Below are positions 6,055 to 14,170 of a stretch of DNA of 31,795 nt, in pieces; within the stretch, counting starts at the first letter, position 1; every line of letters starts with the position of its first letter. Made by a program: the position numbers and the translations under genes. Below the pieces are notes generated by a model. The model was given only the letters and a program-made list of their open reading frames with translations, did not search any database and was not told the DNA's origin. The stretch is from a virus. Where the stretch lies: the IMG/VR virus record IMGVR_UViG_3300015264_000045, positions 1 through 31,795 of that record; one strand, given 5' to 3'.

Positions 6055-6445
6055 TGACGACGCTCAAGCTGACAGACTAGTACAGGCACTACAAGAGTGG
6101 CCAGAAGCCATCGACATCTCTGGTCAAGTCACAGCCGCAGAGCCTGAGTGGTATCACATTGTCGGAGTGAAGCTTCGTGGTGTCTTCAAGAAGCCTACCA
6201 AGTTCTGTGAGTGCAAGAGCCTAAAGAACCGTGGCTTCTCACGCGGTAAGAAGTACGGCTGGTGGGTATGTAGTCAGTGCAAGAAGCCTACCATAGCGTG
6301 GAGTCGTCTGGAAGGCATCTACGGCTTCCTAGGATTCAACTTACTACCTCGCTCAGCGGTAGCGCCTGAGTACCGCGGTGACGGAGACTGGCTTCCAGTA
6401 GAAGCTGACAAAGGAAGGGTCGAACGTAGTGAGCAACAGCAGTAG
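6026..6445 (+). CDS. Zinc-ribbon protein with ferredoxin-like N-terminus (139 aa)
   Basis: GTG at 6026 follows CGGAG by about six bases. The first 60 residues alternate beta strands and one helix (KFVLLQFDDDAQADRLVQAL...), resembling a small alpha/beta domain. A zinc ribbon follows: CEC at 61-63 and CSQC at 82-85, with KKYGWWV before the second pair. The C-terminal part is Arg/Glu/Gln-rich. The arrangement suggests binding to nucleic acid or protein rather than catalysis. The family is not named with confidence. Confidence 0.65.
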   Translation: MAKFVLLQFDDDAQADRLVQALQEWPEAIDISGQVTAAEPEWYHIVGVKLRGVFKKPTKFCECKSLKNRGFSRGKKYGWWVCSQCKKPTIAWSRLEGIYGFLGFNLLPRSAVAPEYRGDGDWLPVEADKGRVERSEQQQ

Positions 6446-6698
6446 TGACTATGAGTACACGATCAAGTTCAACATCAGTGGTACTCCACATTACATGACC
6501 ATCTCAGCAACCTGTCCTCAGGAAGCGGAAGACATCTTCGTTGAGTGGTTACTGGGCGAATCTGGTCAGATGGAAAAAGATCAAAGCAAGAACAAGATCT
6601 GGCGCAAGATTCATACATCCAAGGGACAAGAGACAACCTTCCGCAACGACTGGGTTGCAAGCTGGGAGGTGATGTCGAAGTTCTTCATGATCACGTAG
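6429..6698 (+). CDS. Hypothetical protein (89 aa)
   Basis: GTG at 6429 overlaps the end of the previous gene and has GGAAGGG upstream. The protein begins with two beta strands (YEYTIKFNISGTPHYMTISA) followed by a helix containing EAEDIFVEWLL, and ends in a Trp/Phe-rich segment. This looks like a compact alpha/beta fold without catalytic residues. It is the last gene before the 6.7 kb promoter. Confidence 0.6.
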   Translation: MSNSSSDYEYTIKFNISGTPHYMTISATCPQEAEDIFVEWLLGESGQMEKDQSKNKIWRKIHTSKGQETTFRNDWVASWEVMSKFFMIT

Positions 6699-6711
6699 AG
6701 GATTTTGATCG

Positions 6712-6741
6712 TTGAGATGTCCTAGTGAAGCCCTATATAAT
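6712..6741 (+). promoter_or_regulatory. Sigma70-like promoter for the replication cluster
   Basis: TTGAGA at 6712-6717 and TATAAT at 6736-6741 are separated by 18 bases, the same spacing as the 4.4 kb promoter. Transcription should start near 6748, giving a leader of about 24 bases before the ATG at 6772. That leader shows no clear Shine-Dalgarno sequence. Confidence 0.7.
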
Positions 6742-6771
6742 TAGATTTACAGAGATAGCACTAGAATCCAA

Positions 6772-8064
6772 ATGAAAGGTAACCTAGTGTCTGCACTACT
6801 CGATGTGAACGATTACATCGAGGCTGGACTGACTCACTCACTACACACCAGTGAGCGGAGATCATTTCGTGGTTGTCGTCGTAGGTGGAATTGGCTCTTC
6901 CGAGAGTACTACTACCCACGAGAGACGGCTAAGCCTCTGGAGTTTGGTGTTGCCTACCACAAGGCAATGGAAGTCTTCTACGATCCTATCTGGTGGGATA
7001 AGCCTCGCGACGCGGTCTTGGAGATGTCAATCCAGGCCTTCCGCAAGGCATGTGATAGTCAGCTAGGAGAGTACCGTGAGCTTGTAGGTGAGCCCGACAA
7101 CGAGAAGCTGATCGACTTCAAGGAACGTAAAGTACTCGGCGAAGGTATGATTCGCTACCACGCCGAGGTAGTCGCTCCCGAACTTGATTATCATCACTAC
7201 CGGCCTGTCAAGGTCGAGGTCAAGTTCGAAGTACCGATTAAGAACCCAGAGACAGGCGAGCAGCTCTGGTGTAACTGCGTCAGCTGCTGGAGTCGCTACA
7301 GGGCCTACATGGCGACGCAATACCCGGTAGGCTCTGACGCACTCGACGAGATCGATGCTCTGCACAAGAGGTTTCCGCATCGTTGGATCGGACTGCCTGT
7401 CTCGTACGGTGGTCGCATCGATGCCATCTTCGAGAACAACCAAGGACAGTACTTCGTAGTTGACTGGAAGACAGCAGCCACTCTAGCTGAAGCGTCACAG
7501 AGATTGATGTTCCTCCTGCTTGACGACCAGATCACGTCGTATGTCTGGGCACTCAACGAATGTGGTGTTCGTGTCGTAGGCTTCATCTACCACGAGCAGC
7601 GGAAGGCGTTCGCTCAGCCTCCTGCACTCTTGTCACGACGCTACAAGGGTAAGCTCTTCAGCACGAACAAAGATCAGGCTACCAACCTAGAGATCTTCAC
7701 TCGTACTATTGAAGAGAATGACCCTGAAGGCTATGCGACTGGTATGTACGAAGAGTACATGGATAAGCTTCGTGACGAGCCTCCTAGGTTCCACGCACGC
7801 TATCCAGTGTATCGTACCGACGCAGAGCTTCGACAGTGTGGGCTGAACATCTACAAAGAGGCAGTCGACATGATCAATCCTGATCTGTCGATCTATCCTA
7901 ACGCAGGTCGCTTCAACTGCCAGAACTGCGCCTTCAATCAGCCATGCCTCGAACAAAACTCTGAAGGCGATGTTCTATTCACGCTGGAGTCCCTCTTCGA
8001 GAAGCGACGCTACCACTACTGGGAGTCCAAGAAGCCGTCGACTGAATCCAAAGGTGGTGAGTGA
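6772..8064 (+). CDS. Cas4/RecB-like PD-(D/E)XK exonuclease with Fe-S cluster motif
   Basis: This 430-residue protein has the nuclease motifs of the Cas4/RecB group: a His in AYHKAM (H63), Asp in GGRIDAIF (D217), and the D-x-K pair in VVDWKTA (D231, K233). C35 in the basic motif RGCRRRW and the C-terminal C383-x2-C386-x5-C392 match the four-cysteine iron-sulphur site of Cas4 and AddB/AdnB nucleases. An insertion near 167-172 has three more cysteines. It is probably a 5'-directed or single-strand DNA exonuclease making ends for recombination, in line with the downstream Sak4 and SSB-like genes. It is the first gene after the 6.7 kb promoter. Confidence 0.88.
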   Translation: MKGNLVSALLDVNDYIEAGLTHSLHTSERRSFRGCRRRWNWLFREYYYPRETAKPLEFGVAYHKAMEVFYDPIWWDKPRDAVLEMSIQAFRKACDSQLGEYRELVGEPDNEKLIDFKERKVLGEGMIRYHAEVVAPELDYHHYRPVKVEVKFEVPIKNPETGEQLWCNCVSCWSRYRAYMATQYPVGSDALDEIDALHKRFPHRWIGLPVSYGGRIDAIFENNQGQYFVVDWKTAATLAEASQRLMFLLLDDQITSYVWALNECGVRVVGFIYHEQRKAFAQPPALLSRRYKGKLFSTNKDQATNLEIFTRTIEENDPEGYATGMYEEYMDKLRDEPPRFHARYPVYRTDAELRQCGLNIYKEAVDMINPDLSIYPNAGRFNCQNCAFNQPCLEQNSEGDVLFTLESLFEKRRYHYWESKKPSTESKGGE

Positions 8065-8324
8065 TGGACGAGATACCAGAGCAGAAGCGAATCCCACTGT
8101 ATCTGAAACTTGTACCGGGGCCTCCTGGATTCGTCAAGCTGGATGGTGAGTGGCTCGTACTTGGTCCTCTTGACTTGTTACCTGAGGGTGAGCTGTGTGA
8201 TATTCGCAGGTACACCACAGGTGAAGATGTAGAGGTTAGAGTCACTGAGCACTTGATGCATCGTCGAATTAGGCATCGTGGAGATTCAGAGCACAGCGAA
8301 TACGTACTAGCGAGGTTCAACTGA
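8064..8324 (+). CDS. Hypothetical protein (86 aa)
   Basis: GTG at 8061 and ATG at 8064 are both possible; ATG 8064 is six bases from AAGGTGG and is preferred. The product is beta-rich at first (PLYLKLVPGPPGFVKLDGEWLVLGP) and then acidic, with a His/Arg-rich segment (HLMHRRIRHRGDSEH) near the end. No family is recognised. It is coupled to both neighbours and lies between nuclease and Sak4 genes. Confidence 0.6.
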   Translation: MDEIPEQKRIPLYLKLVPGPPGFVKLDGEWLVLGPLDLLPEGELCDIRRYTTGEDVEVRVTEHLMHRRIRHRGDSEHSEYVLARFN

Positions 8325-8518
8325 TGAAACGCATTGAGCGTGCGATTGCCATCGTCGTCAGCTCTCGTGGGGACATGATGTATCCTGAGTCGGAGAGTGA
8401 ACTCGAGTTCCTCATCGACAACCTCAAAGCAGTAGGTAATGTCCTTGTGTTCCGTAAGCACAGAGAGTACCTCCAGGACAGGCCCCTACCCACTAGGCTC
8501 TTCGAGGAGTTGCCGTAG
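8324..8518 (+). CDS. Small hypothetical protein (64 aa)
   Basis: ATG at 8324 overlaps the previous stop (TGATG). The predicted fold starts with a beta strand (RAIAIVVSSRGDM), then a helix (ESELEFLIDNLKAVGN), then a second strand (VLVFRKHREY), so a small alpha/beta domain is likely. There is no active-site signature. Confidence 0.6.
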   Translation: MKRIERAIAIVVSSRGDMMYPESESELEFLIDNLKAVGNVLVFRKHREYLQDRPLPTRLFEELP

Positions 8519-8521
8519 CGT

Positions 8522-8677
8522 ATGGACATGAACGAGATGTTCCACGAGGAGCTCACTCCTCAGGAAGAGTACCGAGTCAAGTACAACGAGAAGCGCGCAC
8601 TGACTCTCGTCATCTGCCTCTTTGTATTCATGATCCTCATCCTCCTGACTGGTGTATACTTGGCGGCTACACCATGA
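8522..8677 (+). CDS. Small C-terminally anchored membrane protein (51 aa)
   Basis: An ATG three bases after the previous stop opens a 51-codon frame. The first 28 residues are charged and helical (Glu/Lys/Arg-rich). The remainder is one strong hydrophobic helix (LVICLFVFMILILLTGVYLA). Its TGA overlaps the ATG of the next gene (ATGA at 8674). The ordered charged/hydrophobic split and the coupling on both sides make it a convincing gene. Function unknown. Confidence 0.65.
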   Translation: MDMNEMFHEELTPQEEYRVKYNEKRALTLVICLFVFMILILLTGVYLAATP

Positions 8678-8952
8678 GAGTAAACTTCTCAGAGCGTGAA
8701 GCCAACGCCAACTACGATGGCTGGCCTCTCGACGTTGACAAGACTAAGGTCACAAGCTACCTGCAGATGGCTTACTCGTCGCTACAACCACACGGTGACA
8801 TGGCGCAAGACTCCATCGAGGAAATGATGGCTGAACTCCTCAACTCCATGACGGACAAAGAGCAGAAGATCGCGCTCTCTCTCGAGACACACATGTACTT
8901 GAAGCAATTAGGTGGCGTTGAGCATAATAGCCTTCGACACAGTGGGAAGTAG
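8674..8952 (+). CDS. Hypothetical protein with the RVNFSEREAN motif (92 aa)
   Basis: The first eleven residues, MRVNFSEREAN, closely match residues 5-14 of the SSB-like protein encoded at 9738 and the last residues of the primase-helicase at 10362. The rest is helical and acidic. It sits directly upstream of the Sak4-like ATPase. It may be a small recombination accessory factor tied to SSB, but that is an inference from position and the shared motif only. Confidence 0.6.
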   Translation: MRVNFSEREANANYDGWPLDVDKTKVTSYLQMAYSSLQPHGDMAQDSIEEMMAELLNSMTDKEQKIALSLETHMYLKQLGGVEHNSLRHSGK

Positions 8953-8958
8953 GACAGC

Positions 8959-9741
8959 GTGACTGCTGCACTAGATGTGATTACTCCAAGGCACCTTGCT
9001 GGCCTACGTATCGTCAAGGCTGCTGAGCGTCCACCGTTCATCAACATGCTGATCTACGGCAACAGCGGTATGGGTAAGACTCGCCTAGCAGGTACATCTG
9101 ATGACGTGCCCGCGATGCGGAAGGTCTTGATCCTCGACGTTGAGGGTGGAACGCTGACGCTGACACACAGCAACCCCAACGTCGACATTGTACGTGTGGA
9201 GACTTGGAAGGAAGTCCAAGCAGTTTACGACGAGCTGTATACTGGCAACCACGACTACAGCACCATCGTCCTCGACTCGCTGACTGAGATCCAGAAGTTC
9301 AACATGTACAATGTCATGACAGACTTGAAGCGTGAGCACCCTGAGCGCAGCGAAGATGTCCCCTCGATGCGTGAGTGGGGTGTCAACCTCGAGCAGATGC
9401 GGAAGTTCGTTCGTGCCTTCCGTGATATGCCAATCAACACCATCTTCACAGCCCTTGCACGTGAAGAGAAGAACAACAAGACTGGGATGATTCACAAGAA
9501 GCCATCCCTCTCTGGGAAGCTGGCTGATGAGGTCGCTGCCTTCCTGGACATCGTGTGCTACATGTACGTCAAAGAGATCGATGGCGAGATGCAGCGCATG
9601 CTCCTAACTACGTCGACAGATGAATACGTCGCGAAGGACAGGACCGGAAAGCTCCCACTGGTCATTCCTAACCCGACCATGTCGGAGATCTACAAACACA
9701 TCGAATCGACAACCTACACAGAAAACAGGAACAAATCATGA
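8959..9741 (+). CDS. Sak4-like ATPase (single-strand annealing / recombinase)
   Basis: GTG at 8959 starts a 260-residue P-loop ATPase: Walker A GNSGMGKT at 34-41 and a Walker B-like strand VLILDVEGG near 56-64. The block STIVLDSLTEIQK and the later ALAREEKN and GKLADEVAAFLDIV segments are typical of the AAA_24/Sak4 family. These are RecA-core proteins that promote single-strand annealing with a cognate SSB. The next gene encodes such an SSB-like protein and overlaps it by an ATGA, which strongly supports the assignment. A Cas4-like exonuclease upstream completes a phage recombination set. Confidence 0.85.
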   Translation: MTAALDVITPRHLAGLRIVKAAERPPFINMLIYGNSGMGKTRLAGTSDDVPAMRKVLILDVEGGTLTLTHSNPNVDIVRVETWKEVQAVYDELYTGNHDYSTIVLDSLTEIQKFNMYNVMTDLKREHPERSEDVPSMREWGVNLEQMRKFVRAFRDMPINTIFTALAREEKNNKTGMIHKKPSLSGKLADEVAAFLDIVCYMYVKEIDGEMQRMLLTTSTDEYVAKDRTGKLPLVIPNPTMSEIYKHIESTTYTENRNKS

Positions 9742-10193
9742 CTGATGGTTTGCGCGTCAACTTCTCCGAGAAGGAGGCTACGAGCGAAGTTCGTACGCCT
9801 GTTCCCCGTGGGGAGTATCACGTCAAGATCACGGACATCGAACTTCGTGAGTGCGGCGAGAACAGCAAGAACCCTGGTAGTCCCTACTGGGGCATCGAGT
9901 TCACTGTACAGGAAGGCGTTCACGCAGAGCGTAAGCTCTGGTCGAACTGCATGCTGTTCTCACCGGCTCTCTACACCTTCGCGCAGCTGATGAAGGCTCT
10001 CGACTACAACATCTCGGCGGGCGACTTCCTCGTGCCTGACGCCGAAGACCTGATCGGTCGCGATGTTGTCGTTCGTGTCATTATCAAGCCTCAAGACGGT
10101 GACTACGACGAGCGCAACGAAGTGAAGGGCATCAAGGCGTGGGGTACGGCGTCGAAGTCTGGCGGCGGTAAGACCAACGCACTCCTGCCGTAG
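9738..10193 (+). CDS. DUF669-like single-stranded DNA-binding protein
   Basis: This 151-residue protein starts MTDGLRVNFSEKEA and continues PVPRGEYHVKITDIELRE, the opening typical of DUF669-type phage proteins with an OB fold. They act as ssDNA-binding partners of Sak/Sak4 recombinases. Later blocks (YWGIEFTVQEG, LIGRDVVVRVIIKPQ) fit the remaining OB strands. A glycine-rich C-terminus ends in ALLP without the usual acidic tail. Its ATG overlaps the Sak4 stop. It should coat single strands during replication and annealing. Confidence 0.75.
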   Translation: MTDGLRVNFSEKEATSEVRTPVPRGEYHVKITDIELRECGENSKNPGSPYWGIEFTVQEGVHAERKLWSNCMLFSPALYTFAQLMKALDYNISAGDFLVPDAEDLIGRDVVVRVIIKPQDGDYDERNEVKGIKAWGTASKSGGGKTNALLP

Positions 10194-10361
10194 CACTACG
10201 ACAAGGCTCAACGTTGTGATGGTCGAGTCTCAGGTAAGAGCGAGAAGCACTGGGTTTCACCTACAGCCTTCGGGAAATTGCTCCGTCCATGGCTGAGTTA
10301 GGAAGCAGAGTGAGACTGGACCCACTCGCCACCATCACTTCTATGCCCGAGAGGGAGTGGT
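10194..10361 (+). other. Gap between SSB and primase with coding-like remnant
   Basis: No gene with its own start is visible in these 168 bases. Directly after the SSB stop codon, in the same frame, 35 sense codons continue to a TAG at 10300-10302. They read like protein (SEKHWVSPTAFGKLLRPWL). This may be a lost C-terminal extension, a readthrough tail or chance. The last 15 bases hold the ribosome-binding site of the primase gene (AGGGAG). No promoter or terminator is evident. Confidence 0.4.
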
Positions 10362-12611
10362 ATGCAAGGTTTGGAAATCTTTTTCAAGTACCTCTTCGGG
10401 CCCTCTGTTAAAGGTTATGTATGTCTGGCACAACTGAGCAAGTCAAAAGAAGGCTTCAAGGAGCACTTCTTCAAATGGCCAGATCAGCTAGACGACATGA
10501 TCAACTACGTGGGCAAGTACACCTTCACTCATAATCTCTACCTCTGCCCTCAAATCCTCAACACCAAGGTTAGAAGGAAAGAGCACGTCATAGCTTGTCC
10601 TACTGCATGGGCAGACTTGGACGAGTGTTCCCCTGATGAGTGTATAGTACCTCCGACTATCTCTCTGGAGACTTCCGAAGGTAGATTCCAAGCATACTGG
10701 CGCTTCGAAGATCCTCTGGAACCAGAAGAAGCAGAGGCCTTGTCGCGAAAGATAGCGTACTACCACTCCTTCCAAGGTGCAGATAGAAGTGGCTGGGACC
10801 TTACACAGCTACTACGTGTTCCATACACACACAACTACAATCACGGCAGAGAAGATGAGATCGTCAAGGTCTTGTCAATCACTACGAATAAGTACCGAGA
10901 GTCAGACTTCGACAAGTATCCTGCAATCACCAAAGAGGTTGCAGATGACATACCGATGCCTGAAGGTCTGGAGGGTAAGTCGGGCGAAGACATACTTGAT
11001 AAGTATGCTGCAGAGTTGCCACCACAAGTAGACTTCCTATTCCACAACACACCAGACACTCCTAGCTGGAGCGAACAGCTCTGGCGTCTGCAGATGACCT
11101 TATTCGAGAATGGTCTCACACCAGAGGAAGTCTTCCTTGTCGCACGTGATGCACAGTGTAACAAGTACAGACGAGACAACAAGCCTGCTGGTCTGTTGTG
11201 GAAGGATGTCTGTCGTTCCTATGTTAAACACGCAGAGGTGGCGAAGCTCACCACACCACACGCACAGGAACAACCGCCTCTACTGGTGGCTAGTGAGGTT
11301 GAACGCCTTGCTGGTGTTGAAGCCGCTCAACGTGGAATCAACTTTGTAAATGACTACATCACTTGGGCGAAGTCTCTGGGAGACGCCGCAGCACAGTACC
11401 ACCAGGCTGGGGCTTTTATTATCCTCTCATCGTTGCTTGGTGGTTCGGTTCGACTACCAACATCGTTCGGGATGATCAAGCCTAACCTATGGTTTATGAT
11501 CCTAGCAGATACCACGTTGACACGCAAGTCGACTGCGATGGACATTGCCATGGACCTGATTGAGGAGGTAGATAGTGGTGCCATCCTTGCTACTGATGGC
11601 AGCATCGAAGGCCTTATGGGAAGCCTATCCACGCGTCCTGGACAGCCTTCGGTCTTCCTTCGAGATGAGTTCAGCGGACTCCTCGAATCGATCACCAAGA
11701 AAGATTACTATGCCGGAATGGCAGAAACGCTCACCAAGCTCTACGACGGAAAGTTCCAGAAGCGAGTCTTGAAGAAGGAAGTCATCGAGGTCAAGGATCC
11801 TGTTCTGATCCTCTTCGCTGGTGGCATTCGTAACAAGGTGTGCAGCCTGCTAACTGTAGAGAACATCTCTTCAGGCTTCGTGCCTCGCTTCGTGTTCATC
11901 ACGGCAGAATCAGATGCCTCGAAGGTACAACCGTTAGGACCTCCAACTAATCCTAACACTGAGGGTCGTATGGACATGCTCTCTCGAATGCGAGAGATGC
12001 ATAACCACTACAGGCTCGAACCAAAGATCGTAACCATAGACGGTCGCTTGCAGTATAGTGCACCACCTCACTGGGAAGCACAGTTGACCGAAGCTGCATG
12101 GCGTAGGTACAACCTGCTAGAGGCGGACTTGATGAAGGCTGGACTAGCTACTGACCAGCCAGAGATCATGACGCCTACGTATGACCGTCTCGCTAAGTCA
12201 ACCCTGAAGGCAGCAGTCCTCTTAGCAGCATCAGGACAGCGACCAGAGATCGGTGAACCAGTAGTCGTGGAGGAAGACGACCTACTAGTAGCTATTGCAT
12301 TGGCAGAGGGTTGGCGAGAGTATGCAAACCTCATCATCAAGGATGTGGGCATCTCCCAGAATGAAAGAGAGTTCCAACGTATCCTAGCGGCAGTAGGTCG
12401 GAAGAACGGAATCAGTCGCAGTCAGCTTATGCAGAATCATCATCTTACTGCACGGACTGCGGATCAGATCTTCTCGACCCTCGAACAACGTGGCCTCATC
12501 AACCGTGTCCGAACAGGAGGGTCGAGAGGCGAGCGGATCTTCCTACCGAACAGCAATACAAACCTAAAGCCTACTACAGTGAGGATCAGTGAACGTGAAG
12601 CGAATGATTGA
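10362..12611 (+). CDS. Primase-helicase: AEP-type primase with DUF3987 helicase domain
   Basis: 749 residues. The N-terminal part carries archaeo-eukaryotic primase features: the catalytic D-x-D in AWADLDEC (D85, D87), the strand TSEGRFQAYW (104-113) and LLRVPYTHNYNHG near 150-162. Residues about 330-560 form a DUF3987 helicase/ATPase core with a variant P-loop (DTTLTRKST, 383-391) and a Walker B-like VFLRDEF (431-437). A winged-helix-like segment near 670-730 precedes the end. The final residues TVRISEREAND echo the N-terminal motif of the SSB-like protein. AGGGAG precedes the ATG. It likely primes and unwinds at the replication fork. Confidence 0.85.
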   Translation: MQGLEIFFKYLFGPSVKGYVCLAQLSKSKEGFKEHFFKWPDQLDDMINYVGKYTFTHNLYLCPQILNTKVRRKEHVIACPTAWADLDECSPDECIVPPTISLETSEGRFQAYWRFEDPLEPEEAEALSRKIAYYHSFQGADRSGWDLTQLLRVPYTHNYNHGREDEIVKVLSITTNKYRESDFDKYPAITKEVADDIPMPEGLEGKSGEDILDKYAAELPPQVDFLFHNTPDTPSWSEQLWRLQMTLFENGLTPEEVFLVARDAQCNKYRRDNKPAGLLWKDVCRSYVKHAEVAKLTTPHAQEQPPLLVASEVERLAGVEAAQRGINFVNDYITWAKSLGDAAAQYHQAGAFIILSSLLGGSVRLPTSFGMIKPNLWFMILADTTLTRKSTAMDIAMDLIEEVDSGAILATDGSIEGLMGSLSTRPGQPSVFLRDEFSGLLESITKKDYYAGMAETLTKLYDGKFQKRVLKKEVIEVKDPVLILFAGGIRNKVCSLLTVENISSGFVPRFVFITAESDASKVQPLGPPTNPNTEGRMDMLSRMREMHNHYRLEPKIVTIDGRLQYSAPPHWEAQLTEAAWRRYNLLEADLMKAGLATDQPEIMTPTYDRLAKSTLKAAVLLAASGQRPEIGEPVVVEEDDLLVAIALAEGWREYANLIIKDVGISQNEREFQRILAAVGRKNGISRSQLMQNHHLTARTADQIFSTLEQRGLINRVRTGGSRGERIFLPNSNTNLKPTTVRISEREAND

Positions 12612-13296
12612 CAGTGTTGCCGTTGTGAGTGGTGGGATGGACTCAGTCACCCTCCTCTACTGGATGATGGAGTTCGATTACACTCCGCACGTCATCAGCT
12701 TCGACTACGGTCAGAAGCACGTGAAGGAACTGGAGATGGCTAACTACCACGCCACTCACCTGGGACTCTTGCACACCATTGTACCACTCACCGGCTTGAA
12801 CACACTGCTCAAGTCAGCCCTTACTTCCTCCGAAGAAGAGGTGCCTGAGGGTCATTACGCAGCAGACAATATGAAGGCTACAGTCGTTCCGAACAGGAAC
12901 ATGATCATGATGTCAATCGCTGCAGGTCTTCTGATCAGCGAGCATGGTGATACTCTCGCTGTAGGTGTGCATGCAGGAGACCACCAGATCTACCCAGACT
13001 GTCGCCCTGAGTTCATCGTACACATGGAAACGACCCTAAAGCTCGCGAACTCAGGCTTCCTCGACCCTCACTTCCAGATCGTAGCACCATTCGTGTACAT
13101 GGGGAAGCACGACATCGCAGCGATCGGCAAAGACTTCAACGTCGACTACAGCAAGACGTGGAGTTGCTACAAAGGTCAATCCTTGCATTGCGGTCGTTGC
13201 GGCACGTGTGTGGAGCGTAAGGAAGCCTTCGATCTCGCCAAGATGCAAGATCCTACAGCATACGAGACCGACTACGACACGGAGCCCGTAGCATGA
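12589..13296 (+). CDS. queC: 7-cyano-7-deazaguanine (preQ0) synthase QueC
   Basis: QueC converts 7-carboxy-7-deazaguanine to preQ0 using ATP and ammonia. The PP-loop SGGMDS is at residues 14-19. The zinc ligands C193-x7-C201-x2-C204-x2-C207 are intact near the C-terminus. At 235 residues it is a normal-length QueC with no glutamine amidotransferase fusion as seen in Gat-QueC proteins. The GTG start at 12589 overlaps the primase gene by 23 bases; the ATG at 12604 is an alternative. It opens the modification cluster. Confidence 0.95.
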   Translation: MNVKRMIDSVAVVSGGMDSVTLLYWMMEFDYTPHVISFDYGQKHVKELEMANYHATHLGLLHTIVPLTGLNTLLKSALTSSEEEVPEGHYAADNMKATVVPNRNMIMMSIAAGLLISEHGDTLAVGVHAGDHQIYPDCRPEFIVHMETTLKLANSGFLDPHFQIVAPFVYMGKHDIAAIGKDFNVDYSKTWSCYKGQSLHCGRCGTCVERKEAFDLAKMQDPTAYETDYDTEPVA

Positions 13297-13583
13297 GCAG
13301 CCTTGGAGTAGGACCACTAGGATCACCTCACATGCATGAGCCACTTCCTATCATGGAGCATGCAGACTCACTGATGGCACATATCAGCGAGTTGGAAGCT
13401 GAGCTGAAGAGTACATCTTACCTACTTGCAGCTCTGATCTACAAGCTCGGACCGCAGACGCTGACTGTGAAGGACTTGCGTGAAGCGCAAGGCATATCGA
13501 CGCTTCACGTTGAAGCACAACCTGCAACAGGGGCTATCCTGATCGAACTCACTACAGACACGAACAGGGAGCTCCCTGAATGA
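13293..13583 (+). CDS. Hypothetical protein within the preQ0 cluster (96 aa)
   Basis: This gene overlaps queC and queD by ATGA junctions, so it is made with them. A Met/His/Pro-rich N-terminus leads into a helix with coiled-coil features (LMAHISELEAELKSTSYLLA, residues 28-47), followed by a beta-rich tail. It resembles small phage proteins with a leucine-rich helix but not any known deazaguanine enzyme. Its role in modification, if any, is unknown. Confidence 0.6.
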   Translation: MSSLGVGPLGSPHMHEPLPIMEHADSLMAHISELEAELKSTSYLLAALIYKLGPQTLTVKDLREAQGISTLHVEAQPATGAILIELTTDTNRELPE

Positions 13584-14170
13584 CAAGCCCACATGGTCTC
13601 ACTGGTGTCTCCGTCGTAACGGTGAGTCACAACTTCGAGACGGCGCATCGCCTCCCGTTCCTAGGAGGCAAGTGTCAAAACCTTCACGGTCATTCGTGGG
13701 AGGTTGAAGTAGGTCTCGCCAACACAGCCTTCCTGTCAGGCATCAACGAGCACGGCATCTCCATCGAATACGGCCTCGCGAAGAAGGTTATTAGGAGCTG
13801 GATCGACGACAAGCTTGACCACGGCACGATGCTAGGTACAGATGATGCACTGGCAAGGTCCAGCGACACTCTCGACGAGATGGGCAAGGTATTCATCTTC
13901 GGCAGGCCTCTCGACGACTTCGATCAAACCTTGCAGCACGGTGTCTCTGACACCTACCTCGACTTGCCGTGGCCTACAGTCGAGGCTGTGGCGAGGATGC
14001 TGCACAGCAAGTTGCAGGCAGCTCTCACAGAGTCTTGCGGCGAATACATCATGGTCGACATGATTCGCGTCGAGGAGACTGAAGTCAATGCTTCACTCTA
14101 CATACCCGATACAACTCACCTTGAAGTCGGTCTCATGAGCAGGGAGTATTCATCACATGAGACTGAGTGA
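13580..14170 (+). CDS. queD: 6-carboxy-tetrahydropterin synthase QueD
   Basis: QueD makes 6-carboxy-5,6,7,8-tetrahydropterin from 7,8-dihydroneopterin triphosphate. The zinc histidines H23 (ETAHRLP) and H36/H38 (LHGHSW) and the catalytic Cys32 (GKCQNLHGH) are all present. RVEETEVNASLY near the C-terminus provides the pterin-binding Glu. At 196 residues it is longer than typical bacterial QueD because of an extra segment around residues 85-120 and a polar tail. It overlaps both neighbours. Confidence 0.93.
   Translation: MTSPHGLTGVSVVTVSHNFETAHRLPFLGGKCQNLHGHSWEVEVGLANTAFLSGINEHGISIEYGLAKKVIRSWIDDKLDHGTMLGTDDALARSSDTLDEMGKVFIFGRPLDDFDQTLQHGVSDTYLDLPWPTVEAVARMLHSKLQAALTESCGEYIMVDMIRVEETEVNASLYIPDTTHLEVGLMSREYSSHETE

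Noticed and set aside
10215-10275. tRNA-like D-arm sequence in the SSB-primase gap
   Set aside because: A CTCAGGTAAGAG stretch resembles a D-arm, but no anticodon arm, T-arm or acceptor stem can be formed.
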